A stretch of 55,779 nt of DNA from Trichomonas tenax (lineage: Eukaryota > Parabasalia > Trichomonadida > Trichomonadidae): positions 1-55,779 of the forward strand of contig JALKBU010000249.1 in NCBI GenBank assembly GCA_023091735.1, written 5' to 3'. The notes under the pieces are model-generated. The model was not told the DNA's origin. It saw only the letters and a list, made by a program, of their open reading frames with translations, and ran no database searches. Of the stretch, positions 9,324 to 20,186 are shown in pieces. Every line of letters begins with the position of its first letter. The stretch's first letter is position 1. The position numbers and the translations under genes are program-made.

Positions 9324-12300
9324 ATGGGACCGGGTATTTCACAAGTCTCAGGCGATTTAGTTGCAAGAGACGATGTGCTCGCCAAATACTCGAACAACAT
9401 TTTCGAATCGTCACCCGATGAAATAGCTTTTTCGCGAAAATTTGTGACTGATTTAATATTTCAATCGAAAGATGATATAGAAAAACCTCCAAATATACCT
9501 GAAGATAACGTTATAGTTGACATTATATCGGATCCTTTCGTTTTTACTCAAGTAGGAACTCCCCTTGAAGCTTGGCACAATGTTCTCGCTCAATTATTCA
9601 TTGGAAGTGACTCTACGAAGCCTAAATTACACCAAGTTCTCATAGAATTTTTCACCTTCTTAAGTGCGAGACCGGAAAATATCCTTAACTCTGAAGATCA
9701 AGCAATGCAAAATCTAGAATCATTAAAAGCGATAGAAAGACAAAAAATAGTTGACTCACTGTCTAAATACGATGATGTTCCATCTATTGATAGCGAAAAA
9801 TTATTGGCTTTCCTTAATGATCCAAAAGAATTTTTATCAAATTTACCAAAATTATCAAAATGTCCTTTCAGATTTCATTCAAATTACTTAGAAATGTCAA
9901 ATATCATCGATCCAGTTGGAACAGAGTCTGATTACGCATTCCTACAACTAAGTTGGGGGTTGCATTCAGGCGAATTAGGGAGTTTGTTGAATGGATTCAT
10001 CAGCACACTCAAAGTTGCCTCAAAGAAGATTGAACCTAAATACAAAATTGATTTATTCGACATAGAACAAAAATTGCCAAGTTTATCTCTGGAAAATTCA
10101 CTGTCACTACCATTCGCAACAACAGTTATTGGAACAACTGAAATCCCAGGAACGCAGAAATACGATTTGAAAATAAACCAAGTCACTTGCACAGATGGAC
10201 GAAATATTTATATTCTCGAAAACTGTCAACGCCTCAACGTAGTGAAACTCACAGGTGGTTTCACTGATAATCAATCGCGTTTCTTGAGTTATAAAATTAA
10301 TATTCCATTGAAAGAAATTACATCTGTTTCTCTCGTCAACAGTGGTAATTATCTGTACATTATAGCACCAGAAATACCAGACGGCAAGATTTACCAGATC
10401 TCACCGTTCAAAGAATTGACTGAGACACTTAAATATGAATCTGCTGGTCTTTTCAGGAGCCCACACAAGATTACGTCACCAGCTGTTGGTGATGGTGAGT
10501 ATATTTACTGCTTTAACTCAAAGAAAATCTCGATTTTCAAAATTGATCATTTCACAGTTAATTTCATTCGCGAAGTCGAATTATTCCAGACCGATACACC
10601 TCTGTTGCCTCCATTTAACAAGAAATTACTCTCAAATAAATGGATGTACGAAACAGTTCAATATGCAAGTGGAAACACATTCACATTCCTCATTTTCTCG
10701 AAGCGCACTGAAACAAAGATTGAATATTTCTCACGCAGCTTCTCGCTGATTGATGGCCGACATATTGGCGATTCTATTTTCACAATCAAATTCCCAATTC
10801 TCGATGTCGTTTGCGATCCATGGAATGTTTGTCTTTGGGCTGTCTCTTATACTTCTTCTGGTCTTTCTTTAGTCAAACTTCACATGCATGGCTCACAGCC
10901 TTCATGGCTCACTGGCGTTCCAATCGCTAATCTTCCAGCATTAGATGATGTTCAAGTTGCATTTGGCGGAGTGCATAACTTAACATCAGCTGTTGTTGCA
11001 GTCTCGAATTTCTTGCAATACTTTCCTCCACACTTTGTTGGATGCAACATTCGTGCTGCTCTTTGGGTTTCAAATTTCTCGACTGATGTTTCAAACCTCT
11101 TCTGTCCATGCACACAACGCGCTGTTGTTGGAATCCTCGAAACAATTAAATTCTTCAAATTATTCTACAGTAAACTTCCTGAAAAATCACCAATAACTCT
11201 TGCAGATGTTCAACGCATTTTAATTTCTATGCTTTGCTTGCTTCAAGTTAACTTAATGAACATCCATCAGAACAAACTTTCTGATCGATTGAACGCAGAA
11301 ACGCGCGCATTATTGAATGAAATTTTAATTGATACATTCGACAAAGAAGAATACGAATTTGCATTCAGAGTTGCATGTTATGTTATCATTACATGCTTCC
11401 CACTAATTTTTATCGATGGAAATGCAAGATGTGCATCAGTCTTCAAGAGATTGGTTGAAAAGAGCTCATTCAACTTCGTCTACGCAATGCTTCATAACTT
11501 GCAGAATGATCACTTCTTCTCGTACTGTTTCACACATTCATCTTGTTTAAATACATTCACTGATTTGCTCGATGACTACGCGAAGGCACCAAACAAACTC
11601 TCACAGACGAACTACCAAATTATCACTTACTTCCAGCGAAACTTGATGATTGAAACTCACAGAATGTATAATACAAATCAAGGTGAACTGAATTTAATTG
11701 ATGAGCAAAGACAAGCAACATTTTTGACATATTCACGCATTATCTGTGAAAAATTCGCTGAATTCATTAGCAATTTTCGAGATAATTACAATGAAGCGAA
11801 ACTCAGAGAAAGTTCATTCGTCAAAAACTTCAGAAAGTTCTTATTGCTTCTTCAGCCTTTGTCGAAGTTCGCAAGAGTTGCTAAAGAAACAATCAGCATT
11901 CTTAAACCCGTTTTCTTCTCAATCATGGAGTTAATCGAGAAGAACAAACTTACAAATGTTTTCTCCTCCGATAAGAGAGGTTTCCAACTCATTTTCTCGA
12001 TCCTCTTCGAAGTATTTTCTGTCATCATTGAGTTCATTATGTCACTCCTTGGTGGCGGCAACGAACTTGAGAACTCAACGCAGTATTTGTGGCTTGTTAG
12101 ATCAACAATTGATGCATCAATCAACGAAGACAGCTTCAAAGAACTTTATGAAAAAGTCATCAGCGAGAAAACACCAAAGGCCAACAAAGAGAAGTTAATC
12201 TCATTGGGTATCGATGGCGACAAGCAGCTCATTACTTTCTTAGCCAGATCCATTGACAAGAATGAATCTGAAGATCTCGCAATCCTTCCAGAGTTCTTCT

Positions 12301-15300
12301 ACTCGAAGCAGAACAAACTCTTCGCAAAGAAGACAAAGAGCAAGACAATGAGATTGAATGATATTCTCACAATCTTCGCTCTTGCAAAGCAATTCAAAGT
12401 TGTTCCAGAACTGATGAATGTCTACAAGAACTTGAAGGAGAATGGGCAAATGCCTGCACAAGTCTCATACAAGATGAGAGGCATCATGACTGCAGTCAAT
12501 GATGTCAGAAACATCCAAATCCACGCGAAGCAGAAATATAAGATGAGCACCAACAAAAGCGAAGGAAGCACCGGTCACAAAGGTAAATATGGTGGCTTCA
12601 TTGATCAGCTCACACAGAAGCTTGTCTTCTTGCTTCTCATCAGGCCTTGTTACAATGGAAAAGACCAATCGTCAACGAGCTTCCAGAAGCAACTCAAAGT
12701 CTTCATGAGATTTGTCACTGAAAACATTCAGATTGATAATGCTCTTCAGTTGATTAAGAGCGCTGAAATTGTCAAAGCAAACATCACTCTTGGTATTGAA
12801 CAAATCTTGGAATTCCTTTCAAAGAACACAAACAAGACATTGGTTTACTTCATGATTGACAAGATCGTTCACTCGGATAACTTCATCAAATATCTCAGTG
12901 CAATCAGACAGATGGAGAAAGAAACAAACTGGAAGACAGACTCTCCAATCATCAATAAACTTATGAGTTATCTTTCTAAGTTGATTTCCAACTCCAACGA
13001 ACCTTCGATGCTTAACTTGATGCTTATTTTCTACTCCAACATGATTTTGTCACTCGGAAAGGCCGATATCAATACTATTTTCGAGCCTTTATCAACTATT
13101 CTCAAGATCATCTATTCTAATCCATTCAACTTGCCACCAGAGATCATCAAGTCATACACAGCTCTTGCAACAGCTTCTCTCTATGCAAGTATCACTGAAT
13201 CAAAGGAAGCTGTCAATCCAGATCTTCAAGCGATGATCGCAAGACAGATCTTCCCCGATAACAAGATCGACATGAACAAACTTATTGTCGGACGGTCGTT
13301 CCTTTCAAGTGGAATCAAACTCAATTTCAACATGAATTCATTGATTCACTTCATCAAGACAATCTCTCCACTCCAGTATCAATCGGCATTCTCATTCCTC
13401 TACGAGTACATCAAGACACATGAAGACAAACTTCTCGCAGTCAGATGGTTGCTCAAAGAAATCTCTATCATCGTCACAGGTGGAAAACCGCATTTTAAGA
13501 TGGGATCTCCATTCTTGTGGCATGCAACAGATCAAACGGAGCATGTTCACACGCCAGGAACTTTCTTAATGGCGTGCAATGCAATGATATACGTAATGAG
13601 AAGGTGCCTCAAGGATGGCGGTGAAATGCGTGAAATCGTCACAAATCTTTTCAATTTCATCCTCGATTTCAACATGGCAAGAATGACAACAGAAGTTCCA
13701 AAGCAATACGAAAAATTCATCGACAAGAGATTCGTTTTTAGTGTCTTTGCTGTTTTATCTAATTCTCTTGATACAGAACAACCATACTCTCTTATCAAGC
13801 ACAAGATCACGAACATCGTTTACTACATCACGAAAGTTGATCATTTCGAGCAATGTTATTATGGTTGGAGACTTCCAATCACATCAACATCAGTTATGGA
13901 AAGAATCGAATTCTCTCCGCATTTCGTCACGAAGCTTCTTTTGCCATTTGAAGCTGAAATGTATCCAGACTATGAACGCCTTATTCCATACTTCAAGATT
14001 GCACTTCTTGAGAACCAGAGCACATACACAAAGGAAGCTTTGGCATACTTCATTTTGTCATCACTCAGTGTATATTGCTCCAACCAGAAATTCCTTGCAG
14101 ACTTCTTATCTCGTGGAATTCCATTCCAGCTTTCTCGCTACAACGTTCACGACTACGCTAAGGACTTCATTGATATCCTCAGAGCTCACCTTTCTACACC
14201 ATCAGCAGGCTTCTGCGTCCCTCTCTCGACAAGTCCGAGATTATCATATTGCTCGATGACAAACATTGCTGATCCGAATATTTGCAAAGTTACTGATCAC
14301 TCAATTGTCGTCAACTGTGGTCCTCAGAGCTTCATTAGTGATCCGTTGGATCCTAATGAAACAACATTTATGCACTTGGAGTTCATTCCAAAGACAGACT
14401 TCGAAGTTGGTCTTCATTTCTTCTCACTTCATTCCTCGACATCAGAAACGTTCATCCTCAACTCTGATGGTGAAGCTCTTTACAATGGCTGCGATGTTGA
14501 AACGATTCCATTCATCATTTCATTCACTGATGTCACTCTCGCTTACAATCCACGCAAGCAGAAATTGTTCATTTATGACGGTTCGATGCGTGTCTTCACA
14601 TACAATACACCACATGGCATTGCTTCATTCACCCTTCACACATTCTCTCCATGCGATATACATTACTCCATTGGTCCATCTCCACCAGCAAACATCGCAA
14701 TGAATGAATCAGTTGAAAGGCTTTGCCCATCTGCAGGCAAAACAGTCTTCAAGCGCAGCAAGCAGAAGATGTCGTTCGAAGAGAAGCTCCAGAAAGGATC
14801 CTTCACGCAGACGAATGCACAAAAGATCATTCCTGTGAAGCCAACATTCCAGACTCTCGATGACTTAAGAGATGAGTTCGTTTATGATGATTCTGTTAAG
14901 CCACCACCGATTGTCTCTTATCCTGCCGGCATCATCAAGAAACTTGGCCATACATTGAAGATCGACAACGAAGAAGAAATCAAGGCTCAACTGCTGACAT
15001 TTCCAACAGCCAAATTGACGCATACATCGAATGTTGGCACGAAATGTCCAAATGTTATCTATCACGAATTATCGCATAACAACGGAAGTGTCATTAAAGC
15101 ATTTCCTCCAACAATGATGCCTGTTTTCGTTGATGATAACAGCGGAGATGTCACAAAACTTGAAGATCCAATTATTCAAGCTATGAACAGATTCCAGCCA
15201 CTCCATCCAACATCATACTCGATTCTCCCTGCTGAGATCCTCAACTTCTACGCGACAGGCTATGTCCTGTATCAGAGAGGAGATACGCAGAACAATATCT

Positions 15301-18251
15301 TCCTTTACGCAGTTACTTCACCTCTTATTGGCGCGAAGAAGGCCATTGAGGTGTTCAACATTCCTCTCCACAACTTGATTGAGTTTTCACTCACACTGTT
15401 GCTCCACATCGAACCAATTCGATCACAGGCGATCCAGAACAAAGAGTGTCCAATCGATTTCTCTGTCAACGCTCTTGCCGACAATCATCATGTCATTGGC
15501 ACAAACTACATCCACAAGCAAGCGATCGACAAGATCTTCAAGTACATCATTGATGAAGGTCTTGCAACAGAGGCTGCGAAGATTTGGGATCATCTTCTTA
15601 ATCAACTGTTCTCTGATTGCGGTCTCCACTTCGTTAAGCGTGGACAGCCACACGCAATTATCTCACAACTTGCTGCACTCGCACAGCCACGAGAGATATC
15701 AGAGCCAACAGCAAAGGGTTTCATTTTGTTCCGTGCTGGATTCAACAACGAAGGCTCTGTTATCATCAAGGAAGGAAAGAAAGAAGAAAAGTTCTCACAA
15801 GGCATTTTCTTCGTTCAATCAAACTCTTTCACACTGCTTCACGGTGATGCAATCGGTGATGGTGTTGTTTCATTGCCTGTCTTCCCATCATCAAATGAAT
15901 CATTCTTCGGAACATTCTTCGAGCTTGCAACATCATACAAATACTTCATCTACTTCCTCTCCATGTTCTCGAGCTCAATCAAGAATATCTCTGAGTTCAA
16001 GAGCCATGCATACATCCACTTCATTGATTCATTCATTGTTATGTCTCCATTCTTCCAAAAGTACGGAAACAAGATCCTTGAATTCCTATGTCAAGTTCTT
16101 CCTCTCAACAGCATCGATCTTGCTGGTGAAATCATTGTCAGACTTTCAGTGCTCTCCGTCTACTCGTCGGAGAACAGCAAACAAGCAACAATAAGGCAGT
16201 TCCTTATCGATCAGCAGACAACAATCAATGAACGAATTCATCTTCCACTTCGTGCATTCTTCACACCATTCAATACAGAAGCATCGAAACTCGAAATCGA
16301 TCTCGCTCCAAAGCCAATTCCAGAGTGGCAGATGCCAGACATAACATTCCCGAACGAGCTTCGTCTCGGTAGAGATGACAGCGAATTTGCTGCGATGTTG
16401 ATGCGAATGACCGCTCAGAGATCGAAGCTTGAAGGATTCCCGTTCCACCTTGTCATGAGAGAGTGGATCACGAATGCAAGATCATTCCCGAACTTCGATG
16501 TTCAGAGGATCTCCCAAACAGAGCAGAAAGTCACTGTTCTCACGCAGTTCCCTGATTCGTGCATGCTTCACCTTGTCTTCAATGGCGACTTCAGCAAGTT
16601 CGGAAAGATGAAACTTCCTGGAGAAGAAACATATCATCAGTGCGTTGAATTCCCGGCATCGATCAAAGAATTTTACGTTTGCGTCGAAGAAGACCTGAAC
16701 GTTCAAATCAATCCTAAATTCTTCATCAAGAGCGATGACACAACAGATATTCGTGAGTTCATCATCATGAACAAAGATCAATTCGTTTCAGACATCGATC
16801 GTCTCTTCTGCGCCGAATCCACAGACTTCATGACAGACGAAAGCAACCAGACAATACTTCAGAACATTCCAATCGAGACGTTCATGAACAGGACAATCAA
16901 CACAACAGTTACTTGCGCAATGATTCTCGCTTGCCCGGCAACAATTCCTGCCCACATCATCGCTCTCAGATTCAGGATCTTACTCCCAATGAACTGGCTC
17001 ATTTTCCAGAACCTCACTGGAGCGACAGACTCTCAGATCAGATATGCGTCAAGGATGATGCCGCACATGCTCAAGCTTAACAAGTTCATGGCTCTTATTG
17101 ATAGCCGCTCAAACGACAACCAGCACACTTTCGAAGTCGACAGAATCAAGGCCTGCGATGTCAGAGATGGTACATCACAAGATCTCTCGCAAACATTCAT
17201 TGCACAGTTTGCAAAGGCCTACAAGGTCGTCAAACTCTACAGGAAACGCGGTGATCAGCCATTCAAGGTCAGATTCTCCAAGGAAATCGGTACAGATCAA
17301 GGCGGTATCGCGAAGGAATTCATTGTTGAAGCACTCAAAGATATCACACTTCCAACAACTGGTTTATTCGTTCGTGCTCCAAACGCAGAAGGCGGTGATG
17401 CAACAAACTCCGACACTTTCATTCCAATCGCTTCAAGTAAGATCCACGATCCTCACAAACTCTACAGAGCAATCGGTGCTATTCTTGCGATCTCCATCAG
17501 GTCCACGAACTGCCGCGATGTTCCACTTGCTCCATTCGTCTGGAACTTCCTTGCAACAAGGAAGATTACCATCGAGGACATCTTCAGTGTCGACTCGTCA
17601 TACAGAGATTTGATTGCTTCACTTGAGTCTGCTCTCGACATGGGAATGGATGACGAAACTTTCAGGAACAGGTTCAACCTCTCGTTCGTCGTCAGATCTG
17701 CAACAGGAGATGAAATCGCATTGACGGAACTTGGCAGAACAAAGGTTGTCACACCCGCGAATTGCAGAGAGTTCATCTCCCTTTCGAACGATTTCAGGTT
17801 AAGCGAAGTCAGAGCAAACTTGAACTCGATGTGGGAAGGTTTGTGGGAGAACTTAGATTTGAAGCCTCCTCCATTTGTCAACGGAAGCTTGATCAGGTAT
17901 TGCGTCTGCGGTGAAAGCTCGCTAACACCTGATGATTTGCTCAAAGTCACAAAGTTCGACAGCAGCGTCAACAAGAGCAACAGAGAGCAGTTCATCAAGA
18001 TTATCAAGACATTCACAACAGAGCAGTGCGCAATGCTCCTCAAGTTTGCAACTGCTAGAGAGAAACTCCCATCACAGCAACAGACTGGACCTGTTTTAAT
18101 CGTTGATGCAGATAGAACTAAAGTCGACAAGTGCCCGACGGCTGCAACATGTTTCAACCAACTCCACCTCCCTGCATACACATCATATGAAACAGCGAGG
18201 AACTTAATCCTTAAGGCCATCACATATACCGGTACATTTGAAAATAAGTAA
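9324..18251 (+). CDS. Giant HECT-domain E3 ubiquitin-protein ligase
   Basis: A single open frame of 2975 codons. The C-terminal ~370 residues are a HECT domain. Visible points are FKVRFSKEIGTDQGGIAKEF (about 2647 on) in the N-lobe and the catalytic-cysteine segment TAATCFNQLHLPAYTSYE, with Cys2943 encoded at 18150-18152. That cysteine accepts ubiquitin from an E2 as a thioester and passes it to substrate Lys residues. The ~2600 residues upstream are mostly helical and ARM/HEAT-like by appearance, with a beta-rich WD/RCC1-like part around 270-560 and a beta-rich segment around 1700-1800. I cannot name these domains firmly. Size and layout recall the large HECT ligases of other eukaryotes (HUWE1/UBR5/HECTD types), but orthology is not claimed. 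Base composition becomes more G+C-rich toward the 3' end. Confidence 0.93.
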   Translation: MGPGISQVSGDLVARDDVLAKYSNNIFESSPDEIAFSRKFVTDLIFQSKDDIEKPPNIPEDNVIVDIISDPFVFTQVGTPLEAWHNVLAQLFIGSDSTKPKLHQVLIEFFTFLSARPENILNSEDQAMQNLESLKAIERQKIVDSLSKYDDVPSIDSEKLLAFLNDPKEFLSNLPKLSKCPFRFHSNYLEMSNIIDPVGTESDYAFLQLSWGLHSGELGSLLNGFISTLKVASKKIEPKYKIDLFDIEQKLPSLSLENSLSLPFATTVIGTTEIPGTQKYDLKINQVTCTDGRNIYILENCQRLNVVKLTGGFTDNQSRFLSYKINIPLKEITSVSLVNSGNYLYIIAPEIPDGKIYQISPFKELTETLKYESAGLFRSPHKITSPAVGDGEYIYCFNSKKISIFKIDHFTVNFIREVELFQTDTPLLPPFNKKLLSNKWMYETVQYASGNTFTFLIFSKRTETKIEYFSRSFSLIDGRHIGDSIFTIKFPILDVVCDPWNVCLWAVSYTSSGLSLVKLHMHGSQPSWLTGVPIANLPALDDVQVAFGGVHNLTSAVVAVSNFLQYFPPHFVGCNIRAALWVSNFSTDVSNLFCPCTQRAVVGILETIKFFKLFYSKLPEKSPITLADVQRILISMLCLLQVNLMNIHQNKLSDRLNAETRALLNEILIDTFDKEEYEFAFRVACYVIITCFPLIFIDGNARCASVFKRLVEKSSFNFVYAMLHNLQNDHFFSYCFTHSSCLNTFTDLLDDYAKAPNKLSQTNYQIITYFQRNLMIETHRMYNTNQGELNLIDEQRQATFLTYSRIICEKFAEFISNFRDNYNEAKLRESSFVKNFRKFLLLLQPLSKFARVAKETISILKPVFFSIMELIEKNKLTNVFSSDKRGFQLIFSILFEVFSVIIEFIMSLLGGGNELENSTQYLWLVRSTIDASINEDSFKELYEKVISEKTPKANKEKLISLGIDGDKQLITFLARSIDKNESEDLAILPEFFYSKQNKLFAKKTKSKTMRLNDILTIFALAKQFKVVPELMNVYKNLKENGQMPAQVSYKMRGIMTAVNDVRNIQIHAKQKYKMSTNKSEGSTGHKGKYGGFIDQLTQKLVFLLLIRPCYNGKDQSSTSFQKQLKVFMRFVTENIQIDNALQLIKSAEIVKANITLGIEQILEFLSKNTNKTLVYFMIDKIVHSDNFIKYLSAIRQMEKETNWKTDSPIINKLMSYLSKLISNSNEPSMLNLMLIFYSNMILSLGKADINTIFEPLSTILKIIYSNPFNLPPEIIKSYTALATASLYASITESKEAVNPDLQAMIARQIFPDNKIDMNKLIVGRSFLSSGIKLNFNMNSLIHFIKTISPLQYQSAFSFLYEYIKTHEDKLLAVRWLLKEISIIVTGGKPHFKMGSPFLWHATDQTEHVHTPGTFLMACNAMIYVMRRCLKDGGEMREIVTNLFNFILDFNMARMTTEVPKQYEKFIDKRFVFSVFAVLSNSLDTEQPYSLIKHKITNIVYYITKVDHFEQCYYGWRLPITSTSVMERIEFSPHFVTKLLLPFEAEMYPDYERLIPYFKIALLENQSTYTKEALAYFILSSLSVYCSNQKFLADFLSRGIPFQLSRYNVHDYAKDFIDILRAHLSTPSAGFCVPLSTSPRLSYCSMTNIADPNICKVTDHSIVVNCGPQSFISDPLDPNETTFMHLEFIPKTDFEVGLHFFSLHSSTSETFILNSDGEALYNGCDVETIPFIISFTDVTLAYNPRKQKLFIYDGSMRVFTYNTPHGIASFTLHTFSPCDIHYSIGPSPPANIAMNESVERLCPSAGKTVFKRSKQKMSFEEKLQKGSFTQTNAQKIIPVKPTFQTLDDLRDEFVYDDSVKPPPIVSYPAGIIKKLGHTLKIDNEEEIKAQLLTFPTAKLTHTSNVGTKCPNVIYHELSHNNGSVIKAFPPTMMPVFVDDNSGDVTKLEDPIIQAMNRFQPLHPTSYSILPAEILNFYATGYVLYQRGDTQNNIFLYAVTSPLIGAKKAIEVFNIPLHNLIEFSLTLLLHIEPIRSQAIQNKECPIDFSVNALADNHHVIGTNYIHKQAIDKIFKYIIDEGLATEAAKIWDHLLNQLFSDCGLHFVKRGQPHAIISQLAALAQPREISEPTAKGFILFRAGFNNEGSVIIKEGKKEEKFSQGIFFVQSNSFTLLHGDAIGDGVVSLPVFPSSNESFFGTFFELATSYKYFIYFLSMFSSSIKNISEFKSHAYIHFIDSFIVMSPFFQKYGNKILEFLCQVLPLNSIDLAGEIIVRLSVLSVYSSENSKQATIRQFLIDQQTTINERIHLPLRAFFTPFNTEASKLEIDLAPKPIPEWQMPDITFPNELRLGRDDSEFAAMLMRMTAQRSKLEGFPFHLVMREWITNARSFPNFDVQRISQTEQKVTVLTQFPDSCMLHLVFNGDFSKFGKMKLPGEETYHQCVEFPASIKEFYVCVEEDLNVQINPKFFIKSDDTTDIREFIIMNKDQFVSDIDRLFCAESTDFMTDESNQTILQNIPIETFMNRTINTTVTCAMILACPATIPAHIIALRFRILLPMNWLIFQNLTGATDSQIRYASRMMPHMLKLNKFMALIDSRSNDNQHTFEVDRIKACDVRDGTSQDLSQTFIAQFAKAYKVVKLYRKRGDQPFKVRFSKEIGTDQGGIAKEFIVEALKDITLPTTGLFVRAPNAEGGDATNSDTFIPIASSKIHDPHKLYRAIGAILAISIRSTNCRDVPLAPFVWNFLATRKITIEDIFSVDSSYRDLIASLESALDMGMDDETFRNRFNLSFVVRSATGDEIALTELGRTKVVTPANCREFISLSNDFRLSEVRANLNSMWEGLWENLDLKPPPFVNGSLIRYCVCGESSLTPDDLLKVTKFDSSVNKSNREQFIKIIKTFTTEQCAMLLKFATAREKLPSQQQTGPVLIVDADRTKVDKCPTAATCFNQLHLPAYTSYETARNLILKAITYTGTFENK

Positions 18252-18571
18252 TGTTTTATTTTTTAAACAAAAAATGTTTTTTAATAATTATCTATCACCT
18301 CGGGATTTTTTTTTTCGAAAATTTTGTGAGCAATTATTCAATGCTATTAATGCTACATAAGCATTGAATTTGATTAGAATTTGATCACTTTCATATTAGA
18401 ATCATTCTTGAAATGAAATATGGCGTTTTGCTTAGCTATGAAAATCCCGTGAGGAGATCAAAACTCTCTTTTAGTCAAATGATAATGTTAAATTATATTT
18501 TTGACATCCTGATTTTTACATTGTCAAAAAATGAAAACAGGTTTTATATTTGAAATATGAAAGTTTGAAGC
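18252..18571. other. Spacer after the HECT gene
   Basis: About 320 bp of A/T-rich sequence with T and A runs. No gene, repeat or RNA is recognised. Confidence 0.5.
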
Positions 18572-18577
18572 TCACTT
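18572..18577 (+). promoter_or_regulatory. Initiator-like motif before the BspA-like pseudogene
   Basis: TCACTT fits the trichomonad initiator TCA(+1)YWY. The presumed start A at 18574 lies 10 nt before the ATG at 18584, so the relic apparently still has its promoter. Confidence 0.45.
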
Positions 18578-18583
18578 CAAACG

Positions 18584-19195
18584 ATGTAAGTGATCTCTCT
18601 TTTCATTCTTCAATATACATTAACCTCTGATGATGTAACAGTTGTTGCTGGAAGTTATATAGTTGATAGCAAAATTGAAGAGATTTCTAATTTCTGCTTT
18701 TACGAGAACAAAAAGCTGACAGGTTTATCTTTCGGAGAAAATTCGGAATTGACATTGATTGGAACTTCTGCTTTTTTATAATGCAGATCACTCAGTTCAG
18801 TCAACATGTCTTCATGTTCATTACTGAAAGAAATTAAGAGATATGTTTTCGATCAGTGTAATATATATATAACAATCATTTTCCCTCCTAACATTGAAAT
18901 AATTTGTGAATGTGCATTTTATGGCAATCATAATCTCATTCGTGTTGATTTACCGTCAACAGTTATACATATTGAGAGGCAAACTTTTGCTTCTTGCAGC
19001 AAACTCGATGAATTCAATATATCGAAAGATTCCAATCTTCAAAGCATTGAATTTCCATTTAAGTATACAAAAATCTCAAGACTCTTCATTCCGAAGAATG
19101 TCGCTCTATTAAAGGTCCGCAATGGCCAAACTTCCTGTATCGTCCTTCACTTTTTTGGTGTATTTTTAACTTATTTAGGTACAAAAAAATGTTAA
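18584..19195 (+). pseudogene. BspA-like LRR surface protein, 5' relic with nonsense codons
   Basis: One frame carries BspA/LRR_5-type repeats broken by stops. The ATG at 18584 is followed directly by TAA (18587-18589). The frame then continues with a hydrophobic leader (ISLFILQYTLTSDD). LRR_5 repeats follow: IEEISNFCFYENKKLTGLSF, then GTSAFL, TAA at 18779-18781, and CRSLSSVN, IEIICECAFYGNHNLIRVDL, and so on. The TAA replaces the residue before Cys in the AFxNC motif. Repeats fade after about 19110 into unrelated sequence before the last stop. Intact relatives are secreted or cell-surface proteins linked to host and microbe contact in trichomonads. Confidence 0.75.
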
Positions 19196-20186
19196 AAAAA
19201 TCACCAAAAACAAACTTCTTGATTTTGTTTTCTCTCATGCTAAGGATTAATTGCTTGGAGTATCGCAGCTCAATTTCAACTTTTTACTTATAATATTAAT
19301 AATCGGCGGGAAAAGGTGAAATCATTTACCATTTTAATAGCCACTTGAATATATACATGCTAAAAATATGCTGATAATTGTAAAGTAGTAAAATAAACAA
19401 GCAAATCACAATGAAATTCTGCTATTTCTTCGCGTTCAATTTGTTTGATGCATTAAACAGTTACTATAGCCTATGATATCTATGTTATTCCAATTAAGTG
19501 CTTTGGTATCCATAAATAACACGAATTATTACACCTAAATTTATGGATAACTCTACATTGGTTCTAGGCTTTCGTCCACGTGAATTGATAGCATAACTGT
19601 CTCCCCTTGCGTTATTTCGTGTAAATGCCCTAAAGCTTTCATATGTTTTTCAAAAATCGAGGAATTTTTGAGTAATAATTTAATTTATTTTTATGCTTAA
19701 TAATCATATATCAATGTTTTGTTGTGAAATTCATATTTGTGTGAGATCATCTTCAAAAACATGTCTTTTCAATTTATTTTGGCATTGCAGCGATCTCAGT
19801 ACTATAAATAATGCAAATTATACCTTGAAATCGAGAAATATGCAAATTTTGCTGATTTTTTATTTTTTCTCCCTGTTAGTATTTTGCAAATTTATTACCA
19901 AAATACTGCTAAGTGATGATTGGCAAATGAATTAATGCAAGAAAAAAGGGTCCTGATTTTCACATCACTCGTGTTTTTTGAAAAAAAATCACATTTCTTT
20001 TTCAAAGTCCATGATTTTTATGTTTTGATTGATTTTTAAGCGAGGGATATTAATGAATCTCCTCTAATATGCTATGTGCAAAGAATTGAATATCATTGTA
20101 AATCTAGATCTCTCTATCTTGAAAAGCATCAAATTGTGGGAAATACGTTTTTTAGACAATCTCATAGAATATTTTGAGATCCTATA
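19196..20186. other. 1-kb AT-rich stretch between BspA-like relics
   Basis: No LRR repeat can be read here with confidence, and no other gene is visible. An 80-codon plus-strand frame at 19693-19935 has chance-like composition. This could be decayed middle sequence of one BspA-like gene or DNA inserted between two parts. I found no inverted-repeat ends. Confidence 0.4.

Noticed and set aside
15379..16194. 271-codon plus-strand open frame rich in Ser/His
   Set aside because: An out-of-frame shadow of the HECT gene with repetitive composition and no domain.
17462..18223. 253-codon minus-strand open frame
   Set aside because: It lies wholly antisense to the HECT domain and mirrors its codon pattern. 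There is no independent domain.
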